Counted from the stretch's first letter, positions 1 through 12,504 are shown. The stretch is DNA of 64,000 nucleotides from Hevea brasiliensis (GCF_030052815.1 NC_079505.1:25436843-25500842), one strand, 5' to 3'. Numbers and translations: made by a program. Notes: generated from the letters alone by a model not told the origin.

Positions 1-884
1 TTTTCTTTGATCAGAAAAATATTTTTTATTTACTCAATTTTTTGAGTACTTAAATAATAAAAAGTATGAACAATATTTTTCATAAAACAAATAAACAAAT
101 AGAGTCCTTGGAGTTTTCTTGAATTGCTTCTATTTCATATCCAAATAGTCCTATTAACTTTAGGTTGATTAGGCACAAGTTCAAGACCTTATAATCTATC
201 AATCTCGACGTTAATCTTTTATTAAACTGAACAATTTTTTTTTTTAATTACGAATTAAACCTGTGTAATTTGAGGAATTAATGTTGAATGTTTCGTACAA
301 GCAACGTCTAGAGAATGCAATTTTCCAAGAGTTGAATCTATTGCTCCTCAACAAAGCCTTCTAGTAGCTCTAAATCCTCTTCAAACTTGAAGCTAAGGTC
401 AAGCAAAACCCTTTCAAGCCACCAGTTTCCATCAAGATTCTCTACTATTGTTTTCTCAAGAATTTAGCCCTTATAAATTTTTTTCAAAATCATTTTCTTC
501 AAAGCCCCTGAATAGACAGATCTATGATTGGAGCACGGGGGCACTCACCCCTGATTTTTAAAATTTTTCAAGGAGCATAGTGATATTTCTAAAAAAAGAA
601 AAAAGTATTTATTAATATTGCCTAATAAATTTTATAGAGCACTAGGCTCTAAAAATTTTAATAAGTATTTTAATATTTTTTAGGGTATAGATATAATAAT
701 AATTTCTTAAAAATGAATATTTTTTTATTATTTATCAAATTTATAGGCCACTAGATTGATATTTTAAATTTTTTTAGTGATTTATTATTTTTTTTTAAAT
801 TTTGAATTGTTTATTGGGCTATTGAAAAAAATTATATAATAGTAAAACACAAGTCTTTTTGTCAAAAAAAAAAAAATCTAAATC
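1..884. other. AT-rich flank, no gene seen
   Basis: This stretch is strongly AT-rich, with several A and T homopolymer runs (for example around 236-245 and 860-876). No open frame with recognisable protein similarity, RNA gene or terminal repeat is visible. It is the left flank of the LINE target site. It may be old repeat debris, but I cannot assign it. Confidence 0.5.
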
Positions 885-897
885 ATTATTATTTCTT
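885..897 (+). repeat. Target-site duplication of the LINE, left copy
   Basis: The 13-base string ATTATTATTTCTT occurs here and again at 50270-50282, immediately outside the two ends of the LINE. It is the expected signature of target-primed reverse transcription. RTE tails are themselves often short TTG/ATT-type repeats, so part of the match could belong to the tail. Confidence 0.7.
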
Positions 898-1286
898 GGA
901 ACTCAGCTTAAGTAGTTTGCGCTTAGCCGGTTCCAAGTCTAGATAAAGGGGGAGGGTTGCGGTAGGTGACAACTAGTGTAAAAATTTCGTCATACCTTAT
1001 GATATAGATTCAAATGATATAAATGTTGGGGCATCCTCTACTTACAACGGGTTATATTGGAGCCCGGGTATAGTGAGAAATATGCAAGAGTGTAGAGCAT
1101 TCACCGAAAGCGATGGGCCATGTTGGCGCTCAGGTGTGGTATTAAAATGAGCAAGGGTTCCCACATCATAGACGGGTGTGGGTAAAGAAGTTAGTCTATA
1201 GGACAGATAGTAGAACAGAACACAAGATAGGCATAGAGAACAATAAAAGATATCATAGAAGAAGATCAATTAGGAAAGAACAGGAT
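898..1286 (+). other. LINE 5' untranslated region
   Basis: This segment lies between the left TSD and the first endonuclease methionine at 1287. It has higher GC than the flank, including a GGGGGAGGGTTGCGGTAGG stretch near 946-965, and resembles the leader seen in plant RTE elements. It would hold the internal promoter of the LINE, but I see no individual motif I can name. An open frame on the minus strand and one starting at 1176 are incidental; the conserved protein begins with the MRRIRVGTWN motif. Confidence 0.55.
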
Positions 1287-1918
1287 ATGAGGAGAATCAG
1301 GGTTGGTACTTGGAATGCTAGATCACTTACAGGAAAATTAATGGAGCTTGTGGATACCTTGGAAAGGGAAAGGGTGAATATTGCTTGCATTCAGGAGACT
1401 AAATGAGTAGGAGAGAAAAGCAAGAAGGTGGGTAATTCAGGGTACAAACTGTGGTTTACCGGAAAGGAGAGAAATAAGAACAGAGTGGGCATAATCATAG
1501 GCAAGACATTGAAGAATACTATAATAGTTTTGAAAAGAGTAGGAGATAGAATTATACTAGTAAAGCTAGTACTAGAAGGAGAAACAATAAATATAGTTAG
1601 TACTTATGCCTAACAAATAGAACTAGATAGTGAGAGTAAATAAATGTTTTGGGAAGATATGGATGATCTAATGCAAAGCATACTGAATGAAGAGAATGTT
1701 TTCATCGGTGGAGATTTGAATGGACATGTAGGAAGTGATAGGCAAGGTTATGAGAATGTTCATGGAGCTTTTGGTTTTGGCAGCCAAAATGAGGAGGGAA
1801 AAAGCATCATGGATTTTGCTATGACATACGACCTAATACTAGTAAATACCTACTTTATAAAAAGAGAGTCATATTTAGTGACTTTCAAAAGTGGGCAACA
1901 TAGAAGCCAAATTGACTT
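1287..1918 (+). pseudogene. LINE endonuclease domain, amino-terminal part
   Basis: This is the exonuclease-endonuclease-phosphatase fold nuclease that nicks target DNA for LINE integration. The start at 1287 gives MRRIRVGTWNARSL, where GTWN carries the first metal-site asparagine. IQETK supplies the catalytic glutamate, and GGDLNGHVG and SQIDF supply later active-site residues. All of it lies in one frame, with in-frame stops at 1404 (TGA, at a place usually Trp), 1611 (TAA) and 1641 (TAA), so there are no frameshifts here. The domain is cut after SQIDF by the solo LTR at 1919. The last catalytic histidine (SQHW) lies on the far side, near 5489. Plant genomes often misannotate such fragments as craniofacial development protein 2-like. 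Confidence 0.88.
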
Positions 1919-4900
1919 TGTCACACCTTACCCATCTGTAAGGCATAACATGATCTCATAGTATACCTAATGAATTACCGAACTTCGCTTATCGATAACC
2001 CATTAAATACACTACAAGGGATTTTAAATCAATTTTCATTTCTTTTTAAAGTGGTGAGTAATTTTGAATAGGTATTAAAAACCTTTAATTGAAATTAAGT
2101 CATAATCAAAATTTTAATTAATTTAAAATCTCCGCAATTTTTATAAAAAATTCGGCAAAGTGCCATCTATAATTTGGGAAAACAGTTCTTCAAAAATCTA
2201 TGAAAACACTCCCAATATATATATATTTCAACCCCAAACTCCAATATTTTCAACTCAACTCAATTTCAATAACACAATCTCAGGCAATTCATTATTAAAA
2301 AAAAAAAAAACTTTTCAAACATAAACTCAAGAATTTTTATAGTCGGAGAATAACAGTTTCATATTACAAGAATTTATATTGATCAACAACAAAATTTCAA
2401 AATTTTATTTTACAACTGCTCATGTCTTATGTACATACATAGAGTTACATATACATCGAAATAACAATTTACAAGGGCATAATTTTTATACTAGATAGTA
2501 ATACAAAAATTTTGATCACTTCAGTTCCAAGCAACTTACTCTACTGTTTTATCCGTCTCTTTACCTGCGACAACAATAAAAAGCTATCGCTGAGCCAAAA
2601 ACTCAGTGGTACACAACTTTAAGAAAATAATAAATTAAACAGCACATAAATCACAATTGCTCAAATTAAATCAATTGAGATATTAACACATATAAAATCA
2701 TGCTTTATTTCTAAAGCTAGAAAATTTCTTAAAATAAATCAAATCACAGAACAATTTCTTTGAAATGTCACACAGCTTAATCATGACCCAAATATCCAAT
2801 TCATCCCAATAGCCAAAGGCTAATGAGGAATACCAAGGCTAGCTAGCACAATATATGAGTACTCATTCAATTCGTCCTCAACTTGCACACACCTCAACAC
2901 TTCAGCCAGAGAGGGAATACAAAACCAATTCATCCCACTAAGCAAACTAGTAAGGAATTCACACATATAGTCATGACAACTGTGGTTTCAAACTATTTTA
3001 ACAATTTTCCAAGCATTAAAAACATCAATCAATTTACATTCTTATTTCATTCAAAATAATTTCCCAAAATTTGGCCCAATGACATATAATTCTTTGTCAA
3101 CCAGAGTATTCAATATCCATAAAGTCATAAATAAATTTCACAAATCATTCAATTAAAAATTCAAATCGAAAATTAAATAAAAGTTAATTGTTGTGCACAA
3201 ACCTCTAATGAGTTGCCTCTTTGCCTTGACTCACTGTTTCCTTATTCTTCCCAGTGTCTTTTTCTACTGAAACACACAATTTAAAGTGTTTCAACACTCA
3301 TTCAACTTATTTCTAATAAATAATTCAACATTTAAATTTTGTAGACTTAATCTACCCTAATAAGATTTATAAAATTTGAATCCTTTGTATTAGGTGCATT
3401 TGTGGTTACTATTCATTTGACCAATTAGCTAAAATGTTGACTTTTTCATACTTAATAGGTATGTTAGTTCTAATTACTCTCACATACCACATTTTGGGTT
3501 ACAATTCTGTGGGAATTAATGCCAATTGAAATTCCAAAATTACAATTTTGGGTCACTTGGTTCTACTGTTCTATTAGCCTATGTTACAGTGGAAATTTGG
3601 CCAACTTTCCTTCATCAAAATTGTTCCTTAGTGTGTCTAGTTTATTTCTCCTTTTGAATCACTCCATTTGGAGTGTTGAAGCTCAAGTTATGGATATTTA
3701 ACCATAACTGGCCGGATTGACTAAAGTCCAGATTTTTGGGTAAGTTTAGGATTCTGGCAGTTTTAGTAACCTAAGTTTAGTTAGCAATTTGACTTGGTTA
3801 TGGTCTGAATTTGGATTTGTGTTCTTCATGAAAGTTGTTGTGCTATGTCTAAGCTTTTCATTGGTATAAAAATCAGGTCATTTGGACCTTTCTACACCAT
3901 TTGAACATATACTATTCATATGTCAGTTTTGCCAATAATAGGGTATCGATCGAATCCAAATTTAACCAAATTTTACACTAACTTGTGGTCGGTTTTAGGG
4001 TAAGGTTTCTGCATGAAAATTGTTGCTTTGGGTTTTAATTTTCATCTCCAATTGGCCTTATACCAATTGGAGCAACAGAATTTTAATTATGGTCATTTGA
4101 ATGGACATTACCATTCACAACTTAATTCCAATTTTAATCACTAAATCACACTCCAAATCACACCAATTGACCAATTTAAGCATCAATTAGGTCAATTGGG
4201 CATCAATTCACCAAATTCTCAAAATTTCCCCCAAATTTCCAATCGTCAAGAACCCTAATTCACCAATTGCTTATTTCATGCAAATTCAAGCATACCAATT
4301 ACATCAACTTACTCACCTAAGCTCAATTACATGTTCAATTTCATTCAATTCCATCAAGCCCTAACTCCCTTATGTTGGCCGAATTTCCTATCCATCAATT
4401 CCCACAAAATTTTCTTTATTTTCTTCACAATTCCCATGCATCTCAACTAAGTTTCAAATAATCTTTCAAGAATTTAAACTAATTCATACATACCTCAAAT
4501 TGTGAATTTTCTAATTCTTCAAATCTCCTTTCTTTCTTCTTCTTTTTGTTGCCAATAGCCCTACCAACGTCTAAAAGCAAGGTTTACTTAAGGAAGTTAG
4601 GAAAATTATGGCTAAAACTAGGGTTTACAAGAGCTTAGAGGTGAGCTTCAACGGAGGATTGTGAAAGAAATGAGAGAGAGATGAGAGAGAGTGGGGCAGC
4701 ATGGGTTAAGGAAGAAGAAGACTTTTTGGTTTTTTTTTTTTTTTATTTTTATCTCTTTTTAATTAGTGATTATCCCAAAATTAATTTAATTAAATAAAAA
4801 TTCTTTATTGTGTCATGCTTCCCTAAGCATAAGGTCATAAATCCTTTTTTACTTTTTGAATTTCTTTTCTTTTGTTTTCTTTTCTTCCACTCACCTCTTC

Positions 4901-5394
4901 AATTTGAATCTATTTTTCACAATTTTAATTTCCTACATTTTATTGGACATTTAGGCCAAAAGTCACCTTTAAGGGTGAATTGACCAAATTGCCCCTTACC
5001 GGTCTAATTTGTTTTTCCAATAACACTAGATTGTTTCTTGAATCCTGATTCAATTATTTGAGCTTGTTCTCAATTATTTTTTGTGGTTTTTACATTTCCC
5101 CTAGCTTCACAATTATCCACAGGATTGGGGTGCCATAGGGTCCCACTCAAAAATGGGGCAGTGACTGAGCTCGCAATCACTTCCCGATTCGGTCACCCAT
5201 CACTGTGGCCTTAGCTCATTTAACCCATTATGCTTTGTTTTCTTTATTTCCATTTTACCTTCATATAATTGCTATTAATTATTCAGGGCTTTTCTGGGTG
5301 ACACAGATATAGTTCTAGACATCCTGACTGTCTTGACAGACACTAATCACCGGAATAGTAGAATGTACAGACTGCTTAGTATAGGGGTGTTACA
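1919..5394 (-). mobile_element. Solo LTR, family B, in the LINE endonuclease
   Basis: It begins TGTCACACCTTACCC and ends GGGGTGTTACA, and is flanked by the 5-bp TSD GACTT at 1914-1918 and 5395-5399. Read on the minus strand it starts TGTAACACCCCTATAC and ends AAGGTGTGACA, matching the LTR-B copies at 22836-26566 and 53688-57693. There is no internal region, primer site or coding sequence, so it is a solo LTR left by recombination between the two LTRs of a lost Ty3/gypsy element. It carries the family double hairpin near 2563-2610. Open frames at 3519-3701 and elsewhere are not coding. Confidence 0.9.
2563..2610 (-). other. Double hairpin of LTR-B (copy 1)
   Basis: On the minus strand, stem 1 is CTGAG/CTCAG and stem 2 is GCGATAGC/GTTGTCGC, with two G-T pairs. 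CAGGT follows. The order and spacing are the same as in the other eight copies. Confidence 0.6.
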
Positions 5395-5399
5395 GACTT

Positions 5400-6864
5400 C
5401 CCCTTAACCAAGAAGATAAATAGAGCTCTATGCAAGGATTGCAAGGTCATTCCAGGAGAGGCTTTAACAAGTCAACATTGGTTAGTGGTCTTGAATGTTA
5501 AGTTTAGGACCAATTCAAGTAAGGTTAGAAGAAATAGTGTAGCTCGAATAAAGTGATGGGAGTTCAAAGGATTAAAGTAAGTGAAGTTCAAAAATGAACT
5601 TCTCGAGTCCAAAGCATGGAAGCTAAATATGGAGGCCAATGGTATATAGATACAAATAGCATCAAAGATTAGAGAAGTAGCTAGAAAAGTACTTAGAGAG
5701 TCTAGAGGACATGGATCACCCTCAAATGAGAGATGGTAGTGGAATGAGGAAGTACAAAAGGCCATGAAGAGAAAGAGGGAATGACATAAGAAATTACTTA
5801 AGTGTGATAATAATGAGGCATATAAACAGTACAAAATAGCAAAGAAAGAGGCAAAAAAGGCAGTTAGTCAAGCAAGAGCGCAGGCCTTTGAAAAGTTATA
5901 TGAGAAACTTAGAATTAAAGAAGGGGAGAAAGATATTTATAGATTAGCAAGGAGGAGAGAAATGAAATGTCAAGATCTCAATCAAGTTACGTGCATTAAG
6001 GATAAAGAAGGAAAAGTGTTGGTGAAAGATGAGGACATTAAAGAAAGATGGAGAAATTATTTTGATGATCTCTTTAATAATAGTCAAAATGGTAATAGCG
6101 TGAATATAGACTACAGAGCAATAGAAAAAAAATGTGAATTATACTAGAAAGATTAGATCTTTATAAGTAAAGGAAGCACTTAAAAGAATGAAAGTGGATA
6201 AAGCTTGTGGACTCGATGGAATACCAATTAAAGTATAGAAGTGTTTGGGAGATATGGGAGTGACATGGTTAACTAAATTATTTAATAAGATTCTAAACTC
6301 AAAGAAAATGCCTGATGAATGAAGGAGGAGTATTTTAGTACCTATTTTTAAAAATAAGGGAGACATACAGAGTTGCTCAAACTATAGGAGAATTAAACTC
6401 ATGAGCCATACTATAAAGTTATGGGAGAGAGTTGTGGAACATTGACTATGTCATGATACTTCCATCTCTCCTAATCAATTTGGCTTCATACCCAATCGTT
6501 CAACTATGGAAGCGATCTTTCTCATTAAAAGCTTGATAGAGAAATATAGAGAGGTGAAGAAAGATCTACTTATGGTTTTTATCGATTTGAGAAAGGCTTA
6601 TAATAGTATTCTAATATATGTCTTATAGAGAGTGTTAGAACAAAAGAGAGTATCTATTAGGTACATACAAGTGTCGAAAGATATGTATGAAGAAGCAACT
6701 ATTATTATGCACACAGTGGGAGGGGACACAAGAGATTTTTCTATCTCAGTTATATTGCACCAAGGTTCAGCTGTAAGCCCTTACCTTTTTACATTAGTTT
6801 TAGATGAATTTACGAAATATATACAAGAGAGTATCCCTTGGTGCGTCATATTTGCGGATGATAT
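5400..6864 (+). pseudogene. LINE endonuclease end, linker and reverse transcriptase start
   Basis: The reading resumes from GACTT with DF and then DCKVIPGEALTSQHW, whose histidine completes the endonuclease site. A lysine/arginine-rich linker follows. The RT finger and palm come next: CGLDGIP, NYRRIKLM, QFGFIPNRST, FIDLRKAY (motif A, usually followed by D but here N), HQGSAVSPYLF (motif B) and FADD (motif C). Stops include TGA at 5554, TAG at 5647 and TAG at 5737. The frame changes in the A-run at about 6124-6132, so the later part is read in another frame. The piece is cut right after motif C by the family-A LTR at 6865. Confidence 0.88.
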
Positions 6865-7484
6865 TGTAACACCCCTTACCCGTCTACAATGTAGCCGAGC
6901 AAGATATGCCACACAGTGTACCGGAACACCCTATTTTAATTCAATCATTTTTATTCTTCCTAATTTATTTTTTTTCATAGTTATGGAGTACAATTTGTGA
7001 AATATAATTCATTTCAGTCATTTATTGAAATCATAAATTTATTTGAGGTTCCGCAAATTTTATAGAAATCCGGCAGAGTACAGGCTAAAAATGGAGAAAA
7101 CAGTTCTTCGGAACCTGTGAAAAACACTTCCAATATTTTCAATCAATCCCAAACTCCATTTCATCAACAAAATCTCAATATGTTTTTCAACAACATTTCT
7201 ATTTCTCAATCATTCATCTCATATGATAATCATCTAAAAGTCATAAATAAATATTTACTTTTTCATTCATAAACACAATTTCCACTATTTACATTAATAC
7301 CAAAATACATTACATAAGTTTCAATTACATATGAGAAAATAAAAGTTAATTACAAAATACCCAAAATGAAACCTAGTGTCCTACTAATGCACTGACGTCG
7401 GTGAGGTGACACAGACACTGTGCAGAGCTGCAGAAGGTCTCACCCAGTCTGTGGTCTACTGGGCTCTCGGTCTGTCTCTCTAGA

Positions 7485-7534
7485 ACCTACGCGTGGCAAA
7501 AGCAAAGTGCTAAGCAATAATGCTTAGTGGTGCC
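7485..7534 (-). other. Double hairpin of LTR-A (copy 2)
   Basis: On the minus strand, stem 1 is CTAAGCA/TGCTTAG around TTAT. The second stem is decayed in this copy: only the CACGCG 3' arm is intact. This is the one weak member of the set. Confidence 0.45.
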
Positions 7535-7852
7535 AATAATAAAATAAAAAAAAGAAATAATAGAAAATAAATATGCAGTGAATGTATTGATGTCTCATTT
7601 CAAACAAATTTTCGATGAGTATTTGTAGTCTTACTTATTTTGTACTTGTTATATTTATTATTTCATTAAATTTATCCACTTTCATTTTTGGTTGCCCAAG
7701 TAACCTATACTGAATGATTGGACTGGATAAACGGGTAAACTGGCACTGGGTATCAAGTACCTCGGGACGTCACACCATTGGTCACATATGTGTCTCCCGG
7801 TGTGCAACAGAACAGCTAATAAGCTGTAATAACATTAGGCATAAGGCCAAGT

Positions 7853-9955
7853 TGTTAGTATGCCCTAGAGCATATCATTTAGTATGTATCTTGTACATAT
7901 TTTTATTAATAAAAGGCATTTCCACTTTTCCATTTACATAATATATTTATGTGTAATAGAAAAGGTCCATTGATATTTTGTTAGAAATATTATTCTTAAG
8001 TTGTTAAGAATATGAGTGACAATATTTATAGCACGAAGTATCATAAATAGGTTCACAATCGAGGATACTTCATAATAAGGACATGACTTATCCAGAAAGA
8101 TTGTATTCATGTTTGTTCCCAAGTTATTTATATGAGATATAAATAAGATGGAATGGTGAGTCTCATGCCATATAACAAACATGATAGGCACTTATAAATG
8201 ATAAGTAGGCCGAACCAATGACACTTATGACAAGCACATGGAGTTTAATCTTGTCAATGTTTTATCATAAATCATATCAGTGCATATAATCTTTAGACCT
8301 GAGATAGCACAGTTATCTTGTATGTAGGTAGTTTGAGTTTGATACTGCTTTCATACTTGTACTGTGTATGGGTATATGGGCATGTGTTGGCTCCTACTAG
8401 TTATATATGGAGGTAGGTGTTGATCAAGATGGAATCTGTTCCTCTAAGTAAATAGAGATAAAATCCTATGTTCATTTAATTGTTCTTGATGTTTCAAGTT
8501 TCTGGCCAGTACAGATAGATTTATTCGTAAAAGAGTTTTTGATGAGAAAATCTTTTAATCAAGAACTGGAATTAAAAGAGAATATAATATTCATAGCAAA
8601 TGGAGTTTGACATAAACCATGACTCCAGCTTGAGTTAGGATTTTGTAACAGAGAGATTCTAGTGCATGGTAACATATGATTATAGGTTCATTTAAGGTAA
8701 ACCTTATTACTAATTGGGTGGCCATGGCATGCTATGCTAGGTGTTAACCATAGTCTATGAGGTTCATAAAATGATTTAGAGAAATAATTTATGGTAAGAA
8801 AGAGTTCTGATGATATTAAGAGTTGATATCATGTCTCATTGCCAATTAGTGATGAGCCTAGTAAGTCACACACATACACAAGTTATCACCTAATTAAATA
8901 TGATTTAATTAATTAATTAAAGAGTTTAATTGATTAATTAAATAGGTTTGGTTTGCAATTAGTTTGCAAAGTCCCTAGCATGACTTGAAACCAAATCTAG
9001 ATTATTGGATGTATAATATAAGTTAAATTTATATTTAAAGTGTTTAAATATGAATTTAATTAATGAGAAATTAATTAATAGAGATTAATTAATTAATTTA
9101 TATTTGATATAAATTAATTAGAAGAAGAAAAATAATTATTTTGGGTTGAGAACTCAAAATTAAGACACAGGGGCATTTTGGTCATTTTGCAGTGTGACAC
9201 GTGGCACCATGAGATGGTGACACATGGCATAACACATAAGCTTGCCAAATGTTTTTTAATCATGTAAGATGATTAAAATCAAGATTACATATAGGTTTGA
9301 CACTTGGCATAATGTGATTGGGTCACTTAAACCTAGAGCTAATCAAAGGGTGACATGTGGCAAGGGTTTAATGTGTTAACCTAGCTATTTAAGTGTTGTT
9401 ATGAGAAAATAAAATACAACCAGCAGCCACACTCCTTGGTCACGCCATTTTGCAGCCCTCCCTCTATTCTTCTTCATCTCTCATCAATTCAAAGAGATTA
9501 GCCATCAATCTCTTGAATTAAGAACACTAGAAATTGTTTCTAGTGTCTTGTTTACATCTCTAATCTCTTAAAAGGCAGAACTTGAATTTCTAATTAATAG
9601 AAAAAGATTTAGAAGCTGTTCAAGGGCTGCCGTAGGTGTTCTTGGTGTGGACAAGCTAGAGGGACAACATCTGGTGTCTTGAAGACGAATCTCAAAGGCG
9701 CAGACACGCTGCAGTGCATTAAGAGGTTAGTGTAATCGTTCTTGATTTAATCTAGGGTTCTAAAATTAATCCGATTAATTTTAAAATCTTAAATGGAAAA
9801 TACAGATCCAAAAACATATTAAAAGAGTTTTAATATGTTATTTATCATTGAAATCAAATAGATAAAAATAAATCTTGCATGATGCATGTGAACCTAGGTG
9901 AAAATTTTTGAATTCAATGGTATAAACTTGTGTTTTTCACGCTTCCGTTCCTTCA
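7853..9955 (+). repeat. 5' LTR of the copia element
   Basis: It starts TGTTAGTATGCCCTAG and ends CGTTCCTTCA. The 3' copy has TGTTAGTAGTATGCC, a 3-bp difference right at the start. It contains AT-rich AATTAATTAATT blocks (8900-9120), a regulatory cluster at 9195-9393 and a downstream leader. The similarity to 15324-17424 is continuous over the full length. Confidence 0.92.
9195..9393 (+). promoter_or_regulatory. Copia LTR promoter with four G-box-like repeats
   Basis: Four copies of the 12-mer TGACA(C/T)NTGGCA lie at 9195-9206 (TGACACGTGGCA), 9218-9229, 9298-9309 and 9351-9362. The first contains CACGTGGC, a G-box/ABRE core recognised by plant bZIP and bHLH factors; the others are variants. 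A TATA-like CTATTTAAG follows at 9385-9393. The same block is repeated in the 3' LTR at 16665-16863, where the fourth site is changed to TGACATGTGACA. The spacing suggests a U3 enhancer upstream of the transcription start. Function is inferred from motif content only. Confidence 0.55.
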
Positions 9956-9957
9956 AT

Positions 9958-9968
9958 TGGTATCAGAG
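9958..9968 (+). other. Primer binding site of the copia element
   Basis: TGGTATCAGAG begins two bases after the 5' LTR and is complementary to the 3' end of initiator tRNA-Met, the usual primer for plant Ty1/copia reverse transcription. Confidence 0.85.
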
Positions 9969-10204
9969 TCACTATATTTGCCATTTAGATTGTTTATTAT
10001 ATGATTTAATTGTGTGATTTGATCATGAGATGATTGATCCATTGCTGGTTGGATCAAGAGGTGTGGCGGCATGCTTGATGAACTCCAACATGGTGCGCAT
10101 GGCTTTGGAAGATCATGGTGCGCATGGTTGTTATTAAATTCTGCAATTGTTGCATGATGAAAGGTTCATCATATGACTAATTAAAATGTTTAATTAGGAT
10201 TTTT

Positions 10205-10580
10205 AATCACACAATTAAATTATGATTCAAATCAGAATTTTAAAAATTGTTTGAATGTGATTCAAATCTGAATTTTAAAAGTTGTTTGAATGTGATTCAA
10301 ATCTGAATTTTTAAAGTTGTTTGAATCATGTTTAAATCTGATTTTTTAAAATTGATTGAATAAAATTCAGATCTGATTTTTTAAAAAATGTTTGAATGTG
10401 ATTCAAATCTGATTTTTAAAAAAATGTTTGAATGTGATTCAAATCTGAATTTTTAAAGTTGTTTGAATGTGATTCAAATTTGAATTTTTAAAGTTGTTTG
10501 AATGAAATTCAAATATGAATTTTTAAATTTATTTGAATCATATTCAAATCTGGATTTTTAAGTTGAATATGAGATATTCA
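10205..10580 (+). repeat. Tandem array of short hairpins in the copia leader
   Basis: About ten diverged copies of a unit of roughly 36 bp contain GTTTGAATGTGATTCAAATC followed by TGAATTTTTAAA. Each unit holds the inverted repeat TTTGAAT-GTG-ATTCAAA, so the array could fold into a row of small stem-loops. Some units carry changes (AAATTCAGATCTG, ATCATATTCAAA). It lies in the untranslated leader between the primer site and gag, where packaging and dimerisation signals are found in retroelements. No reading frame runs through it. Confidence 0.75.
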
Positions 10581-11322
10581 ATTTAATTTAAGTATGTATG
10601 TTTTATTTAATTGTTAAATAGTGATATGCATGATGGATGATCATGGACTATAAAAGACCAATGTGATTGAATTTATTTCTTTTATGTTTCTTTGGGATTG
10701 TAAATTAATTAATTTATTTTAATTTATTTTGGGCATGTATTATTAAGTTTGTAATAATTTTTGGGTTGTAATTTCATTTATTTAAGTTCTTGTAAATTCG
10801 CCTTGGTATGCCAAGGATTACTATGTAATATTAGATTGTAAGAAGTTCAAGGAGGTCAAGAGCATTGGTGGGACCAGTGGGAGGAATTCAAGATCAAGTG
10901 TTGATTATGTACTCCTTCAGCAACTCTTGTAAAATGAATGAATGAAATGCACCTAGGAATGCCCTGATTCAATTCTTGGTGGCTCAGAATTGAATCCCTT
11001 AGAAAGTCCATGATCATACCATATTTACTGCTTATCCATGAATGCATGAGATGTATGGGAATGTATGCAATTATATGATATATGCATGCTAAATGGATAA
11101 TGTGCAAAGTGAGACCTTAATAGTAATTAGAATGACCATAAAATCTTCCAAACACATGATTAAGTTGGATATGCTATAATTAAAGTAATTATAACATAGG
11201 CCCTCCATTGGGGTAATTATTTTAAGAAATTTTAAATAGTTGCATGAGATGCAATTAATTTAAGAGATTTTCTTAAGAATAATTGTTAAGCATGAGATGT
11301 TGTAAATATGTAAATGGTTTAG
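10581..11322 (+). other. Copia leader, unassigned
   Basis: This is untranslated sequence between the hairpin array and the next repeat set. It is AT-rich, with no open frame on the plus strand; a minus-strand frame at 10856-11107 has no recognisable content. It belongs to the long leader of the copia element. Confidence 0.5.
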
Positions 11323-11540
11323 TGGCCAATATTGGATGTACCTGAGGACATTAAAATTATTTGCATAATTACTGGCTCAATGGGATCAACTTAACTAATG
11401 CAAGATAAGTCAATAATGGATGTACCGAGATTTTGAGCATTAGGGCTAGGTAAAGGATTGAACCTCACATGAGATGTGATGGGCAAGGAGTTGCTCACTT
11501 ATAGTTTATTGTAATTCCAATAATGGATGTACCTGAGGAT
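11323..11540 (+). repeat. Three copies of AATAATGGATGTACCTGAG in the copia leader
   Basis: The phrase ATTGGATGTACCTGAGGA (near 11331) returns as AATAATGGATGTACCGAGA (near 11412) and AATAATGGATGTACCTGAGG (near 11519), at intervals of about 80-110 bases. It lies between the hairpin array and gag. Its role is unknown; it could be a remnant of a larger tandem duplication. Confidence 0.6.
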
Positions 11541-11738
11541 GATCAATAGAATTATAAGAATTCAATCACTCACTAGAAATCCATCCAACTAGGATTTGCT
11601 TTCCTACTTTGGAAGTGTAGGATTCGCTAAGTTAGTGGGAGGACCAATTTGATTAAAAGACCATAATCATTTTGGTTAATTACATGATACATTTACTAAT
11701 TAATCTGGTTATTTTCTGCAGTTAATTTTCTGATAAAA

Positions 11739-12497
11739 ATGAGCACAAAACAACCACCACCATCTAATATCCTTGCAAGCATACTTGATCACAATAGGTT
11801 GACTGGACCTAATCTGTCTGATTGGCTAAGAAATTTGAAACTTGTCCTGAACCTTGAACATATAGGATATGTTCTAGATTCAAATGTTCCTGGTCCCTTA
11901 CCTCCAGAGGCCACACAAGAGGAACATGATACTTTGGACAAGTGGAAGGAGCATGATATGAGAGCTAAGTGTTACATGCTTGCTTCCATGAGTAATGAGT
12001 TACAGAAGCAACATGAGAACATGCAAAGTGCGAGTGAGATCCTCCTTCACCTACAAGAGTTGTATGGTGAGCACATCATGAATGCTAGGTATGAGATATC
12101 TAGACAGCTGTTCCGTATGAGGATGTTTGAGGGACAGAATGTTGGGGATCATGTCCACAAGATGATTCGGCTGATTGAGCAGTTGGAACATCTTGACTTC
12201 AACATGGATTTCCAACTATAGACGGATTTGATCTTTCAGTCCCTTCCTGAGTCTTTTGGGAATTTTGTGACAAATTTCCATTTGACTAAATAGGAATGCA
12301 CCTTAGCTGGTTTACTCAACATGCTGGTTATTGCTCAAAAGAATATGCCAGGCAATAAAGGAAAAGAGGTAGCTTTGATTGCATCTTCTTCTACTGGAAA
12401 GTCCAACAAGAAGAAGGTCAATAAAAAAAAGAAATCTCATATTCTTGGTCCTTCTAAGAAAATAGCTAAACAGAAAAACAAAGACCAAAGCTGACAA
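11739..12497 (+). pseudogene. Copia gag, broken
   Basis: This is the capsid-type protein of Ty1/copia. The start at 11739 gives MSTKQPPPSNILASIL and then LTGPNLSDWLRNLKL, the usual amino end of this gag group (retrotran_gag/UBN2-type helical fold). The first 160 codons are open. In-frame stops follow at 12219 (TAG) and 12291 (TAG), after which a lysine-rich tail (KKKVNKKKKSH) continues in the same frame. The frame shifts before the zinc-knuckle region at about 12480-12510. Nucleic-acid binding would come from the CCHC box, which here has been replaced by a tandem repeat. Confidence 0.85.
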
Positions 12498-12504
12498 AGG
12501 CAAA

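Noticed and set aside
1919..5394. DNA transposon or MITE with TGTAACACC-type inverted ends
   Set aside because: The same sequence flanks a gypsy internal region with primer site and polypurine tract, and TSDs are 5 bp; these are LTRs whose short ends happen to be inverted.
10205..10580. Regular repeats that could look like a CRISPR array
   Set aside because: Units are diverged, have no unique spacers, and lie in the leader of a plant copia element; the setting is eukaryotic.
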